This document shows, in pieces, positions 12,057 through 24,493 of a stretch of 64,000 nt of DNA (positions are counted from its first letter, which is position 1; each line of letters starts with the position of its first letter). Position numbers and translations under genes: made by a program. The notes under the pieces are model-generated. The model was given only the letters and a program-made list of their open reading frames with translations. It had not been told where the DNA came from and made no database searches. The stretch spans positions 6,634,001 through 6,698,000 of the forward strand of contig VCCP01000001.1 of the NCBI GenBank assembly GCA_005765155.1, given 5' to 3'. The DNA comes from Zelopaecilomyces penicillatus (Eukaryota > Ascomycota > Sordariomycetes > Hypocreales > Pseudodiploosporaceae).

Positions 12057-15000
12057 CTACCTCTGTGGTAAAAAGTTAGCAAGTGCTATGGGATTTTTTT
12101 TACTAATGTATGTGCAATGACTTACGCGGCCGCGTCTACCGTTGACTTGTTCCTGTTGCATGTAACCCATGTTTTGCATATTGGCAGCATTATAACCATA
12201 ACCAGCCATGGGCATGCCAAAGCCTGGTGGAGCGTAAGGTGGTTGTCCAGCGGGCATGGGGGGCATATGAGAAGTATTTGGCTGGATTGGACTACCGTTT
12301 GGCATGTTCTGTTGACGGAATTGATCCATTGGCTGATTAGGATTGTTGTAACCCCCATATCCAGGAGGCATTGCGGGGAAATTGTATCCCATTTGCGGAT
12401 TTGCCCTGTTCATCATACTCTGCTGGTACTGTAACTGTTGAAGGCTCACGGCAGGAGGCATAGGTCCGTTTGCAGGGTTGTACATCATTCCTTGATTGTA
12501 AGGTTGGAAGGGGGGCAGATTGTTGTCGGCGCTGTCCGCCCTTGGCTGTCCGTGTCCTGAATCAAAGTTTGTAGGATTGGATGGCGGATTGTGAGCATTA
12601 TAAAAGGGTTTGTTCGATTGAGCCGTCTGGGAGGGATGTGTATTCAAGTTTGCCTGCCTCGAAGTAGGACGCTGCCTTTGCTCAGAATGGGTACTGGCCT
12701 CCCGGTTAGGTCCAGCAGGTCGTGTCGACAAGCCAACCTCATCCATCAACCGCTTGTATCCCTGATTTGGCTGTGCTTTGATCCTAACCAGGACATTCTT
12801 TACATTTTCAACCACTTGGCTTCGAATGGTCTCATCAAAGAAAGGCGTTGTAAGCACCTTGAAAATTAAGGTGGCGCCACAGGCTTGGTCGCTGAGGATG
12901 GCCTCCAGAACTTGGTCGTTGGGGGTGAAGAACAGCGCCTTCAAGACGGTGTCACGGGCATCTGCCTCAGCTTTCTGATTTATCACCTTCAAGACTGTGA
13001 GATAGGCTACCTTGTGCGTACACAAGGGGACCAGATAGGGAACCAAGCGAGGGGAGAGTACTGTTCGCCGTTGTGGGAAAGTACATGTATCGAGGAACCA
13101 TGTTAAGAGAAGGGCGCCATTCGCGTTGATCGCTAGCTGAACGCTGTGCAGCGCGATGGCTGCAGCAAGCATCCTCTGTTGCTCTTTTGTGGCATGGTGG
13201 CTCTCGAGACAGGCTCTCATTGCGCGAGCACCGTAACGTCCTTGAGAAATTTCCCACATTTGACTCAGCATCGATTCGAAAATAAAGTCATTGTAAGGAG
13301 CGCCAAATTTCAGGCAGCCCTGAAGCACATAGTTGCCATATTGATCTAGAAAGAGAGGGACTGTGTATGGACGAATGTGATCCACAATCAGATTTAACTG
13401 TGCCGGAGTCTTGCATACGTCTATGATCTTTTGAGCCGCCCAAGTGCCGTTCTTGTGAATGCCAATCTCGGCCAGATGTGGAGCGATTTCAGCCAACATT
13501 GCATCTCGGAGCTGGTCTGAACAGTGTTCAAAAAGCTTCTGAACGACAGTATTACCCAGGTAATCAGATGCAAGCTCGGCAATCTCTGGGAGCATATCCA
13601 TTGCAATATTCTCAATTTCTGATTGAGACAACAATTGATTGTCAATCCTTTTGCGAATATCACGGAGTTTTGGGGCGTCATGGACTCGTGTATGCGTAGG
13701 CTCTCGGATCGGGGGGATTTCCTGAACAAAGGACGTAAAATCAACTGCCGCCTGAAGGCTGTGGGAAATCCGAGTGTTCTCTTCATCTGTTCCACCGAAT
13801 TCGCCCACAATGTCCATGATGTCAGCAGCCATTTCACGCAATGGCGGCACGGTTGGTGTGATGTTAGTCATGGTGGGCGCCGGCGTGACGTTGCCAGAGA
13901 CACCAGTTGAGTGTCCGTGGGTACTCTCTTGATTCTTGCTGAATGGATCCGGACTAGGAGAGGGAAAAGCACCCTCATGCCCTGGTGTGTTGGACGCAGA
14001 AGGAGGCTTGGCAAAATTAATTCGAATGGGACCTGCTCCGGGGAAAATTTCCTTGCCATTCATGCTCGCCTTGGCCGAGATGGCGCTGTCCACCCTCTCA
14101 AAGTTGACGAAACCGCAGTTTTTATGAGTGAGAACACGGGCCGAAATTATGGGACCGTGGGACTTGAACATCTCGATCAGAGTAGAAGTGGTGGTTGAGG
14201 TAGGGATGCCTCCGAGCCAGAGAGCGCTGGTCGGGCCTTCAAGGCCTTGCTCCTCGGCACTCAGTAGTCCTGCATTGCGACTGTTAGACCTGCCAAGGCC
14301 AATACCAGCAACGGCCTGAGAAAGATCATCATATTCCTTTTCTTCTTGCAACCGGATTTCGGCAGTGGGCATAGTGTTAGAAACACCACCAACATTGCTG
14401 GCATGGTAGGTCCTCATCAATCGACTTCCTGGAGTGTCTAGAACACCAGCAGTACGGGCTCGGGGCCTAGAAGCCTGATTTGCGAAAGCCTGAACGGCGA
14501 GGTTATGATTGTGGATAGCTGCGTTGGTGGCAGCCAATTGATCCTGGAGTGCGGCAACATACTGGCTATCCATGGGCATTCCATCTGCATCGTAATCGTC
14601 TTCTTCGTCTGCATATTTGTCTTTATTGTTGACCGAGTAGGAACGGAAGCGACTGGACTGTCGGTTAAAGTCGAGATTGGCCATGTATGGCGTAGCAAGC
14701 TGAGCTCGAACAGGCTGCGGAGTTTCTGCGAGTCCAAGATAGTCAAGAGTCCTCATATGAACGTCAGACTCACCCCCGCCCTCCTTTGAAAACTGGGACT
14801 GTGCAGGAGAGCTTGGACCGTTGGAGCCAACACTGGCGATACTTGCAAGAGTGGAGCCTCGCTCACGACCAACACCGGAGGGATTCCAGCTGCTGAAAAT
14901 GGAAGGGCCAAAAGGCGATGAGGAATTGGGCAGAGAGGCAAAAGGGCTACGCTGGGGCATGGACCCAGCACGCAGCCTTGACAGAAGAGTCGAGCCTCCA

Positions 15001-15668
15001 GGTGTATTCTCGGGTTGCTCAACATTAGGAGAGGGTGATTGATTATTGAAAGGGCTCTGGGAGGGAGTTGGTCGAGCTGATTTCGTGGGCATCCCAGGTA
15101 CGCCAGGAGCACCGTTGCCGATACCACCGGGCGAGAACCGAGAGGGAACCGTTCCAGCTCTCGCCCGACGGGTCTGAGGCATGCTGTCAGGGGTTGGAAG
15201 CTGGGCAAAATCTGGAAAGCCGTCTGTTGGGGACTCTGGAATATTCTCTCGGAGAGGCGTCGAGTTGCCACTAGTCGGTGGACCACCCCAAGGATTCAAG
15301 GGCAGACCAGGAACACCTTCCTGAGCTTGAATTTCGCGAGCTCTGTTAAGAGGACAAAAACAATTTGGTTAGCAAAAGTTTCAAATATTGGGAGTTATGG
15401 ATTTTGAAGCTTTGTGGGCTGTTGCCAACCTTTTCGAAAACAGCCTGCTTGATGCTGCCATATCGTGCGATGGAGAACCAGCCCCGGATCGCGTGTTACC
15501 AGACATGATGCCGGTTGGATTGATACCGCCTGGAAGTCCGAATGGAGATCTACCAGATGATGCCAGAGGGTCGATTGGCGAATTGCTGGCGGAGGGAGAG
15601 TTCGAACGATTTGGGTTGGCAGAATGCGAGGAATAGCCGAGAGACAAATGATCGGATCTGGCTGACAT
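12057..15668 (-). CDS. PUF-family RNA-binding protein with RRM (Jsn1/Puf1-Puf2 type)
   Basis: This is an mRNA-binding regulator of the Puf1 (Jsn1)/Puf2 class, which controls transcripts of membrane-associated and mitochondrial proteins in yeast. Three exons are inferred: 15430-15668, 12126-15342 and 12057-12062, giving 1153 aa. Order: disordered Ser/Pro/Asn-rich N-terminus; RRM near 453-525 (LWLGGIPTSTT, KNCGFVNFERV); PUF repeats near 650-965, with GNTVVQKLFEHCSD, GTWAAQKIIDVC and YGNYVLQGCL as recognisable repeat cores; then a Gln/Asn/Pro/Met-rich tail. RRM before the PUF repeats is the Jsn1/Puf2 layout, not the canonical Puf3-5 one. Intron 1 has a weak donor (GTTGGC) but a good branch (TGCTAAC). 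The last intron is 63 nt, a multiple of three, and precedes only AGG TAG. It is convergent with the RCO1-like gene. Confidence 0.92.
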
Positions 15669-18424
15669 TATCGATCACCCGGGCCACCGCATAGGGTGAG
15701 GACAACGAGTAATTAGAAATTCGAGTAGTGGAGAATAAATATAGTATGGGAAACGGGTGTGTCTCGCTTAGGGCGGGAAAAATGTGCAGTGCAATGGAGG
15801 ATGCGAAGCTCGTCGGAGGTGTCCAGAGAAGATTCTGACTGTCGTGGCAGGGCGAGGCGAAGTTTTTGGCTGACCCCAGGGCGGATGGCGAGGGAGCAAG
15901 CCTTGGTGGTGTGGGTGCGGGCGTAAGTGGTCAAGGAAAGAAGAAAACAGTCCGGTAACCTGTATTACAAGGTGATGCTATGAGAAAATGGTCTCGTCAA
16001 ATGTCGAGAACGGAACTCGACGGCGACTGGACGGGGGAGAAGGGAGCTCAGTGAAGGAACAATGCCAACGTTCAACTCCAGGGGGGGGAGGATGATGGCG
16101 GTAACAGATGCTCGCTGGGAGGATCGTCACCAGGCGTCGTCAGAGCACTCCAATGTCTAGAAGACGTTGGTGCAAGGGAAGAAAGAAGAGTCCAGACAGA
16201 AAAAAAGGTAGCGATCAATATACAGGCCCCATGGGATACAGATGGGGAGGTGGATGATGAAGGGCCTGGAGAAGGAGATGGCGGATTGCAGGACAATGCG
16301 AATGCGTGGACGGGGATGGGATGAGATGTGATGGGGTGGTGGTGGGATGGGAGCAGCAGACGGGTTGAGTGAGTGATGGTTATTGGGGGCTTTGGCGTTG
16401 ATTCCCCTGTGTTGTTGCTAACTTGTCAATGGACTAGCCTGTTAGGTAGTGACATAAGGATTACAATATCGGGTGCTATGAATGGCAGGTACCAGCCTAA
16501 TTGCAAATAGCGGCAAAGCGTTAGGACTTTGCTCTCGAGGGGCCTGGAAGAGTGCCCCCAGTCAAGCAGAATTACATACAGGTGCAGGCAGGGAGGGCTA
16601 TTGCTATTCGTGCTTCAATCGTGTGCCCTGGGGGATGACAGTCCGTTCTGTACTGTATGTTCAATTCGGTAGGGGCAGCGGCTAGGGTTGAAGCCACGCC
16701 CCCCCTAGCCAGAAGGCAACGGGTATCCAATTACATGTCACGGTGTGGTAGAGAACTCGCTCTATGCACTTTTCTATTTGGTAATAATAGGTGGTGCTCC
16801 GGCTTTTGTGGTAATACGATGCAGTGATACTTGACAGTGCGGAGAGGGATATGGTGGATCCTTTTTATTGCCTGAGAGGGCCAAGCCAAAGAGAAAGAGA
16901 GCCCACCAAAAAAGGCGTCGCGTTTTCTCAGCTTTTTTTATGATGAAACAGGAGCAAAGCGTCTAGTCTGGTTTATCAGCTAGCGCGCTATTTGTGTGAT
17001 GCACCTTTAATACATAGTACAGGCACTGGGAAAAAAGGGTTTGGTGCATTTACGTTTTGGAAACGGACCCAGCCTCATCAGGGCTTGGACAAGTACCCGC
17101 CCTGGTTTCTGACGTTCTAATTATAATTACATCAAGAAGCTATCAAGACAGGCTGACTGTTGAGTTCCTGGTCATGGTGTTGTTCTAGACCTTACGGTTA
17201 TACAGATAGACAATAAGCAATATTGTCAACCAGAAACATAGATTCCTACATGATTATCATCGAATTGCATCCAAACAAAACAAACAAACCCCAGACAAGT
17301 ACTACGAACACGCGGTGCCACGCTGGTCTTGAAAAACAGCTATTAATACCTACCTATTGCTATCATCCAAGGGAAGGGGTTCGCCCAAAGCTCTGCAAGG
17401 GGATTCCAGACCCCTGCCTGCCAGTTCTCAGTGATACAGCAGTCACATTCAGCATTAAAGTAAATACGTATGTACGTACGCACCACACACGCGAGCTTGA
17501 ACAGTCACAGTAACTTATCTGTTAGAAACTCACCTTACATAAAAAAAACAGGCACGATTTCCATTTCCTTTCCAATTTCTTCGCTCACACAATCAGGTTT
17601 TCCATCAGTGGGGACAAAGGAAAAAAAAATACAAAAAATACAAAAGGCACGGCACAATCAGCGGGCGGGATAGCTAGATGCTCGGCTGCACGTAATAAAT
17701 GCCCATCCATTCCCCCCAGCCGCCAGACCGCATAAAAAAGCTCCACCAGCCCCAAAGCGCCACCCCCCTGAGAATTGAAGAAGGCGGCATTTCGTGCCTG
17801 GGGAGTGGCAAAGACACTTAGTACTTAGCATGTACCTTATGCAGGAGACACCAGATTAGGCAAATCGATACGTGCAGTGTTCCTTTGGAAGATGTGCAAC
17901 ATCCAGGGCTTTGTCTTTCTCAATGTGGGCTTCAAGATAATTACAATGGAAGCAAAATTCACAAAATGCTTATTTACTCTATACCCTATGGGACTGTACA
18001 TCCAGCTGCATGAAACCCAGACACAAGCAATGAACGCTATAATGAGATAGACTTTGCAAATGACTTCTTCCATCAATCGCCCTTTCCCTGGATGCTCAAT
18101 CAGCATCTCTATCCAAACCCCAATCGGGGGGAAAAGTTCCACCAGATCAAACTCTGAGATTTCAAGGTGTATTGCTATGGAAGCCACACTGTCGTAGTGA
18201 CTTCCCATGCCATCATCATCAATTGACGTCATGTCATGCTAGCACAAGCAAACATATAACTAAAAATAAAAACCTCAACGCCAGTCCACCCAAGGAAGGG
18301 GGGAAGGGGAATAATAGCATCTTCTGGCCTGCTCAAGAAAAAAACAGTCGTAAAAGACATCAAGAAAAAAAAAATGTTTTGACGATGCTAGATTCTTCTT
18401 CAAATATTCTGCCTTGGGATTCCC
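15669..18424. other. Intergenic region upstream of the PUF gene and downstream of CLA4
   Basis: This is 2.75 kb between two minus-strand genes. The part nearest the PUF start is G-rich on the plus strand and probably holds its promoter and leader; a 73-codon frame at 15713-15934 (minus, ATG-initiated) could be an upstream ORF. The CLA4-proximal end probably contains the CLA4 3' UTR. The segment 17837-18232 carries a 131-codon ATG-initiated minus-strand ORF, listed separately. The rest shows nothing recognisable. Confidence 0.4.
17837..18232 (-). CDS. Candidate small ORF (131 aa) with one hydrophobic segment, unsupported
   Basis: An uninterrupted ATG-to-stop frame encodes 131 aa starting MTSIDDDGMGSHYDSV. 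It has a hydrophobic segment (VYLIIAFIACVWVSC, about residues 61-75) and a basic C-terminal third. It lies 192 nt beyond the CLA4 stop on the same strand, so it may be only part of the CLA4 3' UTR. A chance ORF of this size is expected a few times in 64 kb. I recognise no family. Confidence 0.18.
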   Translation of the reverse strand: MTSIDDDGMGSHYDSVASIAIHLEISEFDLVELFPPIGVWIEMLIEHPGKGRLMEEVICKVYLIIAFIACVWVSCSWMYSPIGYRVNKHFVNFASIVIILKPTLRKTKPWMLHIFQRNTARIDLPNLVSPA

Positions 18425-21369
18425 TCATTTCGCATGTTTCTTGAATGCTAGGAGCTCGGCTAAGCTTCCTAATGGGCATCCATGTTTCAAGAAATCGTGC
18501 GCCAGCAGCTCATCTGCCGAGGCTCGACTTTTGATGTCAACGCAGAGACAAACAGACAAGAAAGCCTTGAGCTCTTTGCTCAGCTTCTCCGGCTTCTTCA
18601 ATCGCGGGGTTCCGTTTGTTGCAATGAGATATAGGGCCTTGAGCGGTTCCTCATTCAGATATGGTGGTTCGGACTCAATCATCTCAATCGCCATAATGCC
18701 CAGCGACCAGATATCGACCTTGGGGCCATATTCCTTTTGCTTCACAACCTCAGGTGCCATCCAGTACGGGGTTCCGACCATGGTGGCTCTCTTGGACTTT
18801 GTTTCCGTGAGCTTGGCACAAAAGCCGAAATCGGCTACATCTCGTTAGTACACTGAACATATTCATTAATGTTGTAAAATTGTCCCAAATCACTTACTAA
18901 TCTTGACATTTCCACGACCGTCCAACAAGACATTGTCGCTCTTGATGTCTCTGTGGATGATATTCTGAGCATGGAGATGCTGCAAGCCCCGGCAAGTCTA
19001 TCAGGTGTCATACCTCTGTTAGCATTGTCCTCATTTTCTATACTGATACATGTGGGGGAGTAAATTGTATAACTCACCTCATGGCAGATAGTGGATATCT
19101 GCTCCTCTGATATGGAAGGGTTATTGTCAATAACGTCTGTGAGAGGCCCACCCTCCATGAACTCCATAACAACCCAAAGTTCTGAGAAATTGTTGCGAAG
19201 GAAAGCATCAAGGAAATTGACAATGTTCTTGTGCCTACTGTCTTTCATAACCATGATCTCGTTCACGATGAGCTCCTTCCGGGGTTGGTGGGCGAGATCC
19301 ATCTGCTTGATGGCCACCTGAGCTCTGGGACCTTGCTGTCGGAGAACCTCGCGTGCTATGCCTGTGGCAGTATCCTTGATCTTGGCTACATATACTGAGC
19401 CAGAAGCACCCTGACCAATCTTCTTCTGTTTCGAGTATGAGAGATTCGGGTCTTCTTTAGACACTGCCTCTTTGAGCTTGGCCATGACTTCATTTTCTGA
19501 CATTGTTGACATTCGCACATCTTGCTTTCGTTCCGAGGGCGAAGGCTTGGCAGTGAGGGCTGCCTCTGCTGCTTTAACACCGTCAGACTGCTGCGGTTGA
19601 CTCGGCTTAGGAGCAACATTGAGCGGCTTGACAGGAGCAGGCAAGCGTGCCTGAGCCTGAGCCTGAGCTTGAGCTTGGGGTTGGGCTTGGGGTTGCCTGG
19701 GTATGGAAGCCTGGTTGCCGTTTTGAGCTCGAGTGGTGCTTGCGCTGGCTGGGATATCAGTACGCTGCCGCGAAGCCTGACCAGTGGGATCTCGTGATGA
19801 AGCAGAAATAGGCTGAGCTGCCGCTGGAGCCCGTGGTTGTGAGCCGGTAGGAGGAGATGGCGCAGCTCGCTGAGCTCGCAGGGCACCGGGTTGCTGGCCG
19901 GCGGGTTTTGGCGCAGGCGGAGCGGCTCTTGCGGGGTTGAACCGATCAGCCTGTGATGATGAGGAGTTCACATTGCCATATCCGCCGAGCTCTTGTTGTG
20001 CCATAGGAACCTTTGCCTTGGGAAGTGAAGCATTGTAGTTTTCCAAATCTCGTCTTCCTTGATCCTCCGCTTCTCGTTGCTTCTTTCTCTGCTCATCTCT
20101 CATAGCGTCTGGCGATACGTAATTAGGTGCCATGTTCTGCATCTGTTGCCGCTGCTGCTGCTGCTGCTGTTCATTAGGGGTAGGACGCCTTTGGTTGTTG
20201 CCGCTAGACTGAGGCGGTGAGTTGGGGTAGCTTGGGTTGCGTTGGGCACTTCCAGGAGGTGCCGGGCGAGGAGGTGCAACGGATGAACCGCCTCCATAAC
20301 CGAGCTGCTTGTTGTTCTGGGAGGAAGCCGGAGGCGTTGGTGTGAGACTAGAATATTGATTGGGATTGTCTGCCCTCTTTGCCAGATCTGTGTAAAAGTC
20401 TAGCACCTCAAAGACTGCCTGAGGATTGCGCTCGTAATCTTCTTTGGTGATTGCAGAAGAGTTGAGGAGTTTTGACCACTCCGGAGGTAGACCAACGAAG
20501 TCTCCGGTTTGGGGGTCAAATCCAACATGAACAGCGTGCGAGAAGTTGGTTGGGTTGCTAACGCCTCCCATTCCAGGACAGGCGCCGTAGATGAGGTCGA
20601 TCCACTCATAAAGATCATCATCGCTCTTGACCTTGATCTGGAGTGTCTTGATCTGGCCATCGTCATCACCAGGGCTGGTGGATGGACCTTCTGGCCTCCG
20701 CTTGACTTCAAAGATGGTACCGGCGGCTTCCACACGACCAACGTTGACGACATCTTTCAAGTAGAGCGTGTAGGAGACTTTGCCGCCCTCCGCCTTGTGA
20801 AAGTCCAGGGATTCTTTGCGTAGAATCAAATACTTTTGCTTCCATGGCTGAATGAAGCTCTTGCTTTCTTTGACCGAAGCCCATCCTTCCTTTTTGATTG
20901 CGACCCCTCCCATCCCATCGGTATTGTTGGATTGCTGGCGGGCAAGCGGCAGCGAAATGGTAGATCCAGTATATGTAGAAGTAGCGGTGCTACGGATGGG
21001 AGAGATGGCCATGCTTGCCATGGATCCGGGCAGGTTGTTGCTTGGGGTCAAGTTCAGCCGTGGTCTGTCGGTGGGTGGTCGCGGCGCCGGGCCGGGGTTC
21101 ATGAACTGGCCAGACGAGTAAACACTGGAGTCGCATTAGCCTCGGTGTGTCCTTTGTGAAACATATCATGCATTTTATGCTAGAGTCGTGGCAAGCCTGC
21201 GTTTCAACAGGTGGACACTCGGAAGAAGCAACCCTGGTGTGCTTGGCTGCGGTCGAAACGGAGGCTCCAAACTCGCCGCAAGACAACACAATGTTGTGCC
21301 CCTGACTAGCTCACAAATGGCATTGGAAGGAGACGGATAGTACTTTCAGACTTACCTATTCTGAGCCAT
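18425..21369 (-). CDS. CLA4: CLA4-type PAK (p21-activated) protein kinase with PH and CRIB domains
   Basis: This is a Cdc42/Rac effector Ser/Thr kinase governing polarity, septins and cytokinesis at the cell cortex. Four exons are inferred: 21356-21369, 19078-21124, 18898-18997 and 18425-18834, giving 856 aa. The first coding exon has only 14 nt (MAQN plus two bases), and the junction yields MAQNSVYSSGQFMNPG, the expected Cla4 start. Order: PH domain about 79-190 (GWASVKESKSFIQPWKQKYL to YEWIDLIYG); CRIB about 192-226 (NPTNFSHAVHVGFDPQTGDF); a long Pro/Gln/Ala-rich linker with poly-Gln and QAQAQA tracts; kinase domain from about 570 (IGQGASGSVYVAK, HRDIKSDNVLLD, TDFGFCAKL, MVGTPYWMAPEVV). The PH domain separates it from Ste20. 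Intron 3 has a perfect TACTAAC branch site. Confidence 0.95.
19648..19700 (-). repeat. Imperfect CAGGCT/CAAGCC repeat encoding Gln-Ala in CLA4
   Basis: Imperfect hexanucleotide repeats encode a QPQAQPQAQAQAQAQA-type stretch in the linker between the CRIB and kinase domains. A shorter GCT (CAG on the coding strand) run at about 20150-20171 encodes poly-Gln in the same linker. Confidence 0.75.
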
Positions 21370-24300
21370 TTTGAATCAAATTAGAGGTGCAATCGTGGGT
21401 ATCGGTATACTGTCGAATCTGTCTTCAAAGTCCGCAGCCAGTGCAGGTTGCTGCGCAGTGAAACTTCTTGGTTGTGCAGCCGTGTTGGGAAGCCTGGCCA
21501 GGGGCGGGACTCGCTCCGCGGCAATGTCAAAGTGCTGACGGTGATGCCCAAATCTGTCCAATAATGATCTAGATGAATGTTCGGCACGCAGGCGCTCGAC
21601 GATAAAAGCGCAAAAGACGGTTCGCTCGTTCGCAAGATAGCATCCACGAAAGCGAGAGCGGGTTGACGTTGATCAGGTCGGTTGGTGGGCAGGGGGATGG
21701 GAGGGGGGGTTTTGCTGGCGCATGTAGCTGAAGACGGACAGCGGTGACTCTGGTCAACGGACACCGACAGCCATGTGTCGAGGACTCCGGAGGGGGGGGG
21801 GTGGGAGTGAAAGGGTGAGAGAGAGTGTGTGTGTGTGAGAGGGAGAGACTCAAAGGGTCAAAGGCGGGCTGGGCAGGTCCCGCTTCGGTGGTCTCTCCAA
21901 AGCGACGCTGCGCAACGATTCAGTTCGCTCAAAACAGTAGATGGCAACTGTCTCGATTATGGCGCTGTGGGGTTGTCGAGAGCAAACATGCAGCGTGGGA
22001 AATGATGTGGAAGAGGGAGAGCCAACGGCTGGTGCCGAGTTGATGGAGTTGGACGGGGAATGTCGAGGCGGGAGGGAACTCGGTGCGTGTACAAAGGGAC
22101 TCCGGGTTGGGTGGTACGAAATTAATAGGTACCTAGGAGGTCACCGATAGCCTGGAGCAATTGAGGTATTACAGGGCCTGTACGCCGTAATTAGCAGCAC
22201 ACCTACAGTGGCTATTAGTCCAGCTGAGTGTACGGATTCCGTCTTGAGATGGTGTTAATCAGGCAACTTTTCCAACTCACGTACGTGCATATCTTCTTAC
22301 CTACTCCGTACTAGAGACATGCCCAGGCGAATGCAGCAAGATGGAGAAACTGGAAATTGCCCATCCGTCCACAACCTGGCGGCACTGGGAAATGTAATTT
22401 GACGGTCGAGCGGCGGCATCGTTACTCCTGAGTCTCTTTGCAATCGCTCCATTTACAGCAACTTCCTGCATCAGTAATTTACAGCACCTACAGATACTGG
22501 GCCCCCCATCAGCGCCGCAGACCCGCTAACTACCATTGAAGATGGCGGGGGCGACATGGGGGGAACATCATTAGCACCGGGGTTACTTACGCCACAGTGG
22601 AGGGTGCTGCCGAATACAATGTACTCCATAACTTGCCTAGTTGTGCTATCTACGCACAGCCCAGGGCCTTTTGGCCTCTCTGTAGGCAACTGTAACTCCA
22701 TTGGTGATGATGTAGCGGGTAGGATTGAGCGCCGCTACTTAATAAGGCTCTAGCCGCTTGCCTAGGTGTATTTAACAATCATTTTGGCCTAGCATCAGCT
22801 GTGGGGAAAGGCCCGTCGTCGCTCGTGGCATCCACCACCGGAAGGATGATGGGCTGGCTGGAGGTTGGATGACAAAACAATGGGTGGAGTTTGTTGCCGC
22901 CTAGACATCCACTGTAGCCTGTAGAGGTAGGTAGGTACCTAGAAAGAGCCCTGTGCGCGTAGAAAGCTTAGCACGCTCCGACCACAGCCAACCCCTGAGG
23001 CCTTGGTGGTGCTAATCTGTTGGCGATCCCACGATCTAGTTTGCGGGCAAGTGCTTGGCCTGGTGCCTTTGCTTGGCTGTCAGGTGGATTGTTTTGTTTG
23101 GCCTTTGCTTGGCTTTGTTTGGCCATTTTGGGGGGGGGGTTACTTAATATGTCAATGGTAGACCAATGAATAAAAGGCAGAATATGAACGGGCCATGTAT
23201 TGAGAGATGAGGGAAGAGTCAAAGAGCTGGATGCAAAGTGCGGTAGTAGAGTAGATAGGGAAGTAACTTGTCAACCTGTGTCAACTTGCCCAAGATACGC
23301 TAGCTCAAGCCTTGTTGGAGCTTCTAGAAACAATACTTTGATGTGCTGGCTAAACTGGTGCAGCCGATGTTGTTGTATTCCATCTAATTATACAACCTAC
23401 AGACGACAGATCTCGCTACTCTGATGAAAACCTTAGATCGAAGGGGCTCGCTCTTTTCCCTACCCAAATCAACCAACTCACACACCAGTCACGTATACGA
23501 TGGTGGCGACTACTAGTTCACCAATACCCCAACTCATCCCCTATTTTGCTTTGTCACGCCTCTCCGAAACATCTCGAAACTTGGCGCGGCCTTTCACGGG
23601 CGGTTCGCAGCCTCCCATTCCGTTACGAGATACCTTAGGTCGTAATTCAGCAGTGCCAGGTCGCCGGAACTGGAGACGCGAAACAAACCAGCGGGAAATC
23701 CTTCCCTTCCCTCTCCCACCCACACCACCCCACACCCAGCGTCACAGCACACACAACCCCTCAGTTACGCGCTGCTCCGATGGGGAGAAAAAAAAGAAGT
23801 TGGGCTCCCCCTCCCCCTTGACTAGCTGTGCTGGAGTAGTATTGAAATGCTGCGTAAACTTGGCATCGTTGGGCGGTGCAGATCAGTCAAAACACCAAAC
23901 TGTGAGCGAAGTAATTATAGAGAAATATTCCGTAGCGTTTTTATCCATGAAAGTATCCTTACGTACTGTGCCGCAGTGGAGGCAGATCAATGGCCCATGT
24001 TATCAAAGCATACAACTTACTCCCTCTTCTCTCCTCCTTGCATCCATCCTCAAGGGCAATCAATCATAACAAGCCAGCCAGTCCAAAATGAAGGCGCGTG
24101 AGAAACCATAGGTGTCCAGTGTATCAGCACTGAAATGCACTGCCCCATCAATGGCTGTTTCGAGTTCCCCAGGCGCTCCACCTAGGCTTTGACTGTGCTT
24201 AGCATAACTTGGCTTGTCTCCGACGTCATTATCCTAGAAACTTGTGTAGTCAGGAGTCCTTTTGCATTGTTCATCTGTATAACTGCATGGCATAGTGTCG

Positions 24301-24493
24301 TTAGTCTTTCTGTTCTAAATCGAGCACAAATCCTCCTCATTGATTCGGCTCATTCGTAGAAAGATATCCACATGTGTTGTTTAGGTTGGGCTAGAGAGCA
24401 ATGACCTTCTTGGCCAAGACCTATTACACTGCTACTAATAACATCTCTTTTAATACCATTTTTAAAGTTTATGGCTTTCCCAAACACCCATTT
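21370..24493. other. 3.1 kb intergenic region CLA4 promoter / GRS1 3' side
   Basis: This stretch lies between two minus-strand genes. It contains a G10 run (21792-21801) followed by a GAGTGTGTGTG tract, a second G10 run (23130-23139), and TAGGTAC palindromes near 22128-22140 and 22927-22942. A 189-codon plus-strand ORF (23500-24069) has no family resemblance and is not called. The left part must hold the CLA4 promoter. The remainder shows no recognisable gene, RNA or mobile element. Confidence 0.45.

Noticed and set aside
23500..24069. 189-codon plus-strand ORF between CLA4 and GRS1
   Set aside because: No recognisable domain, a composition driven by CCCACACC and CT tracts, and a length still plausible by chance in 64 kb.
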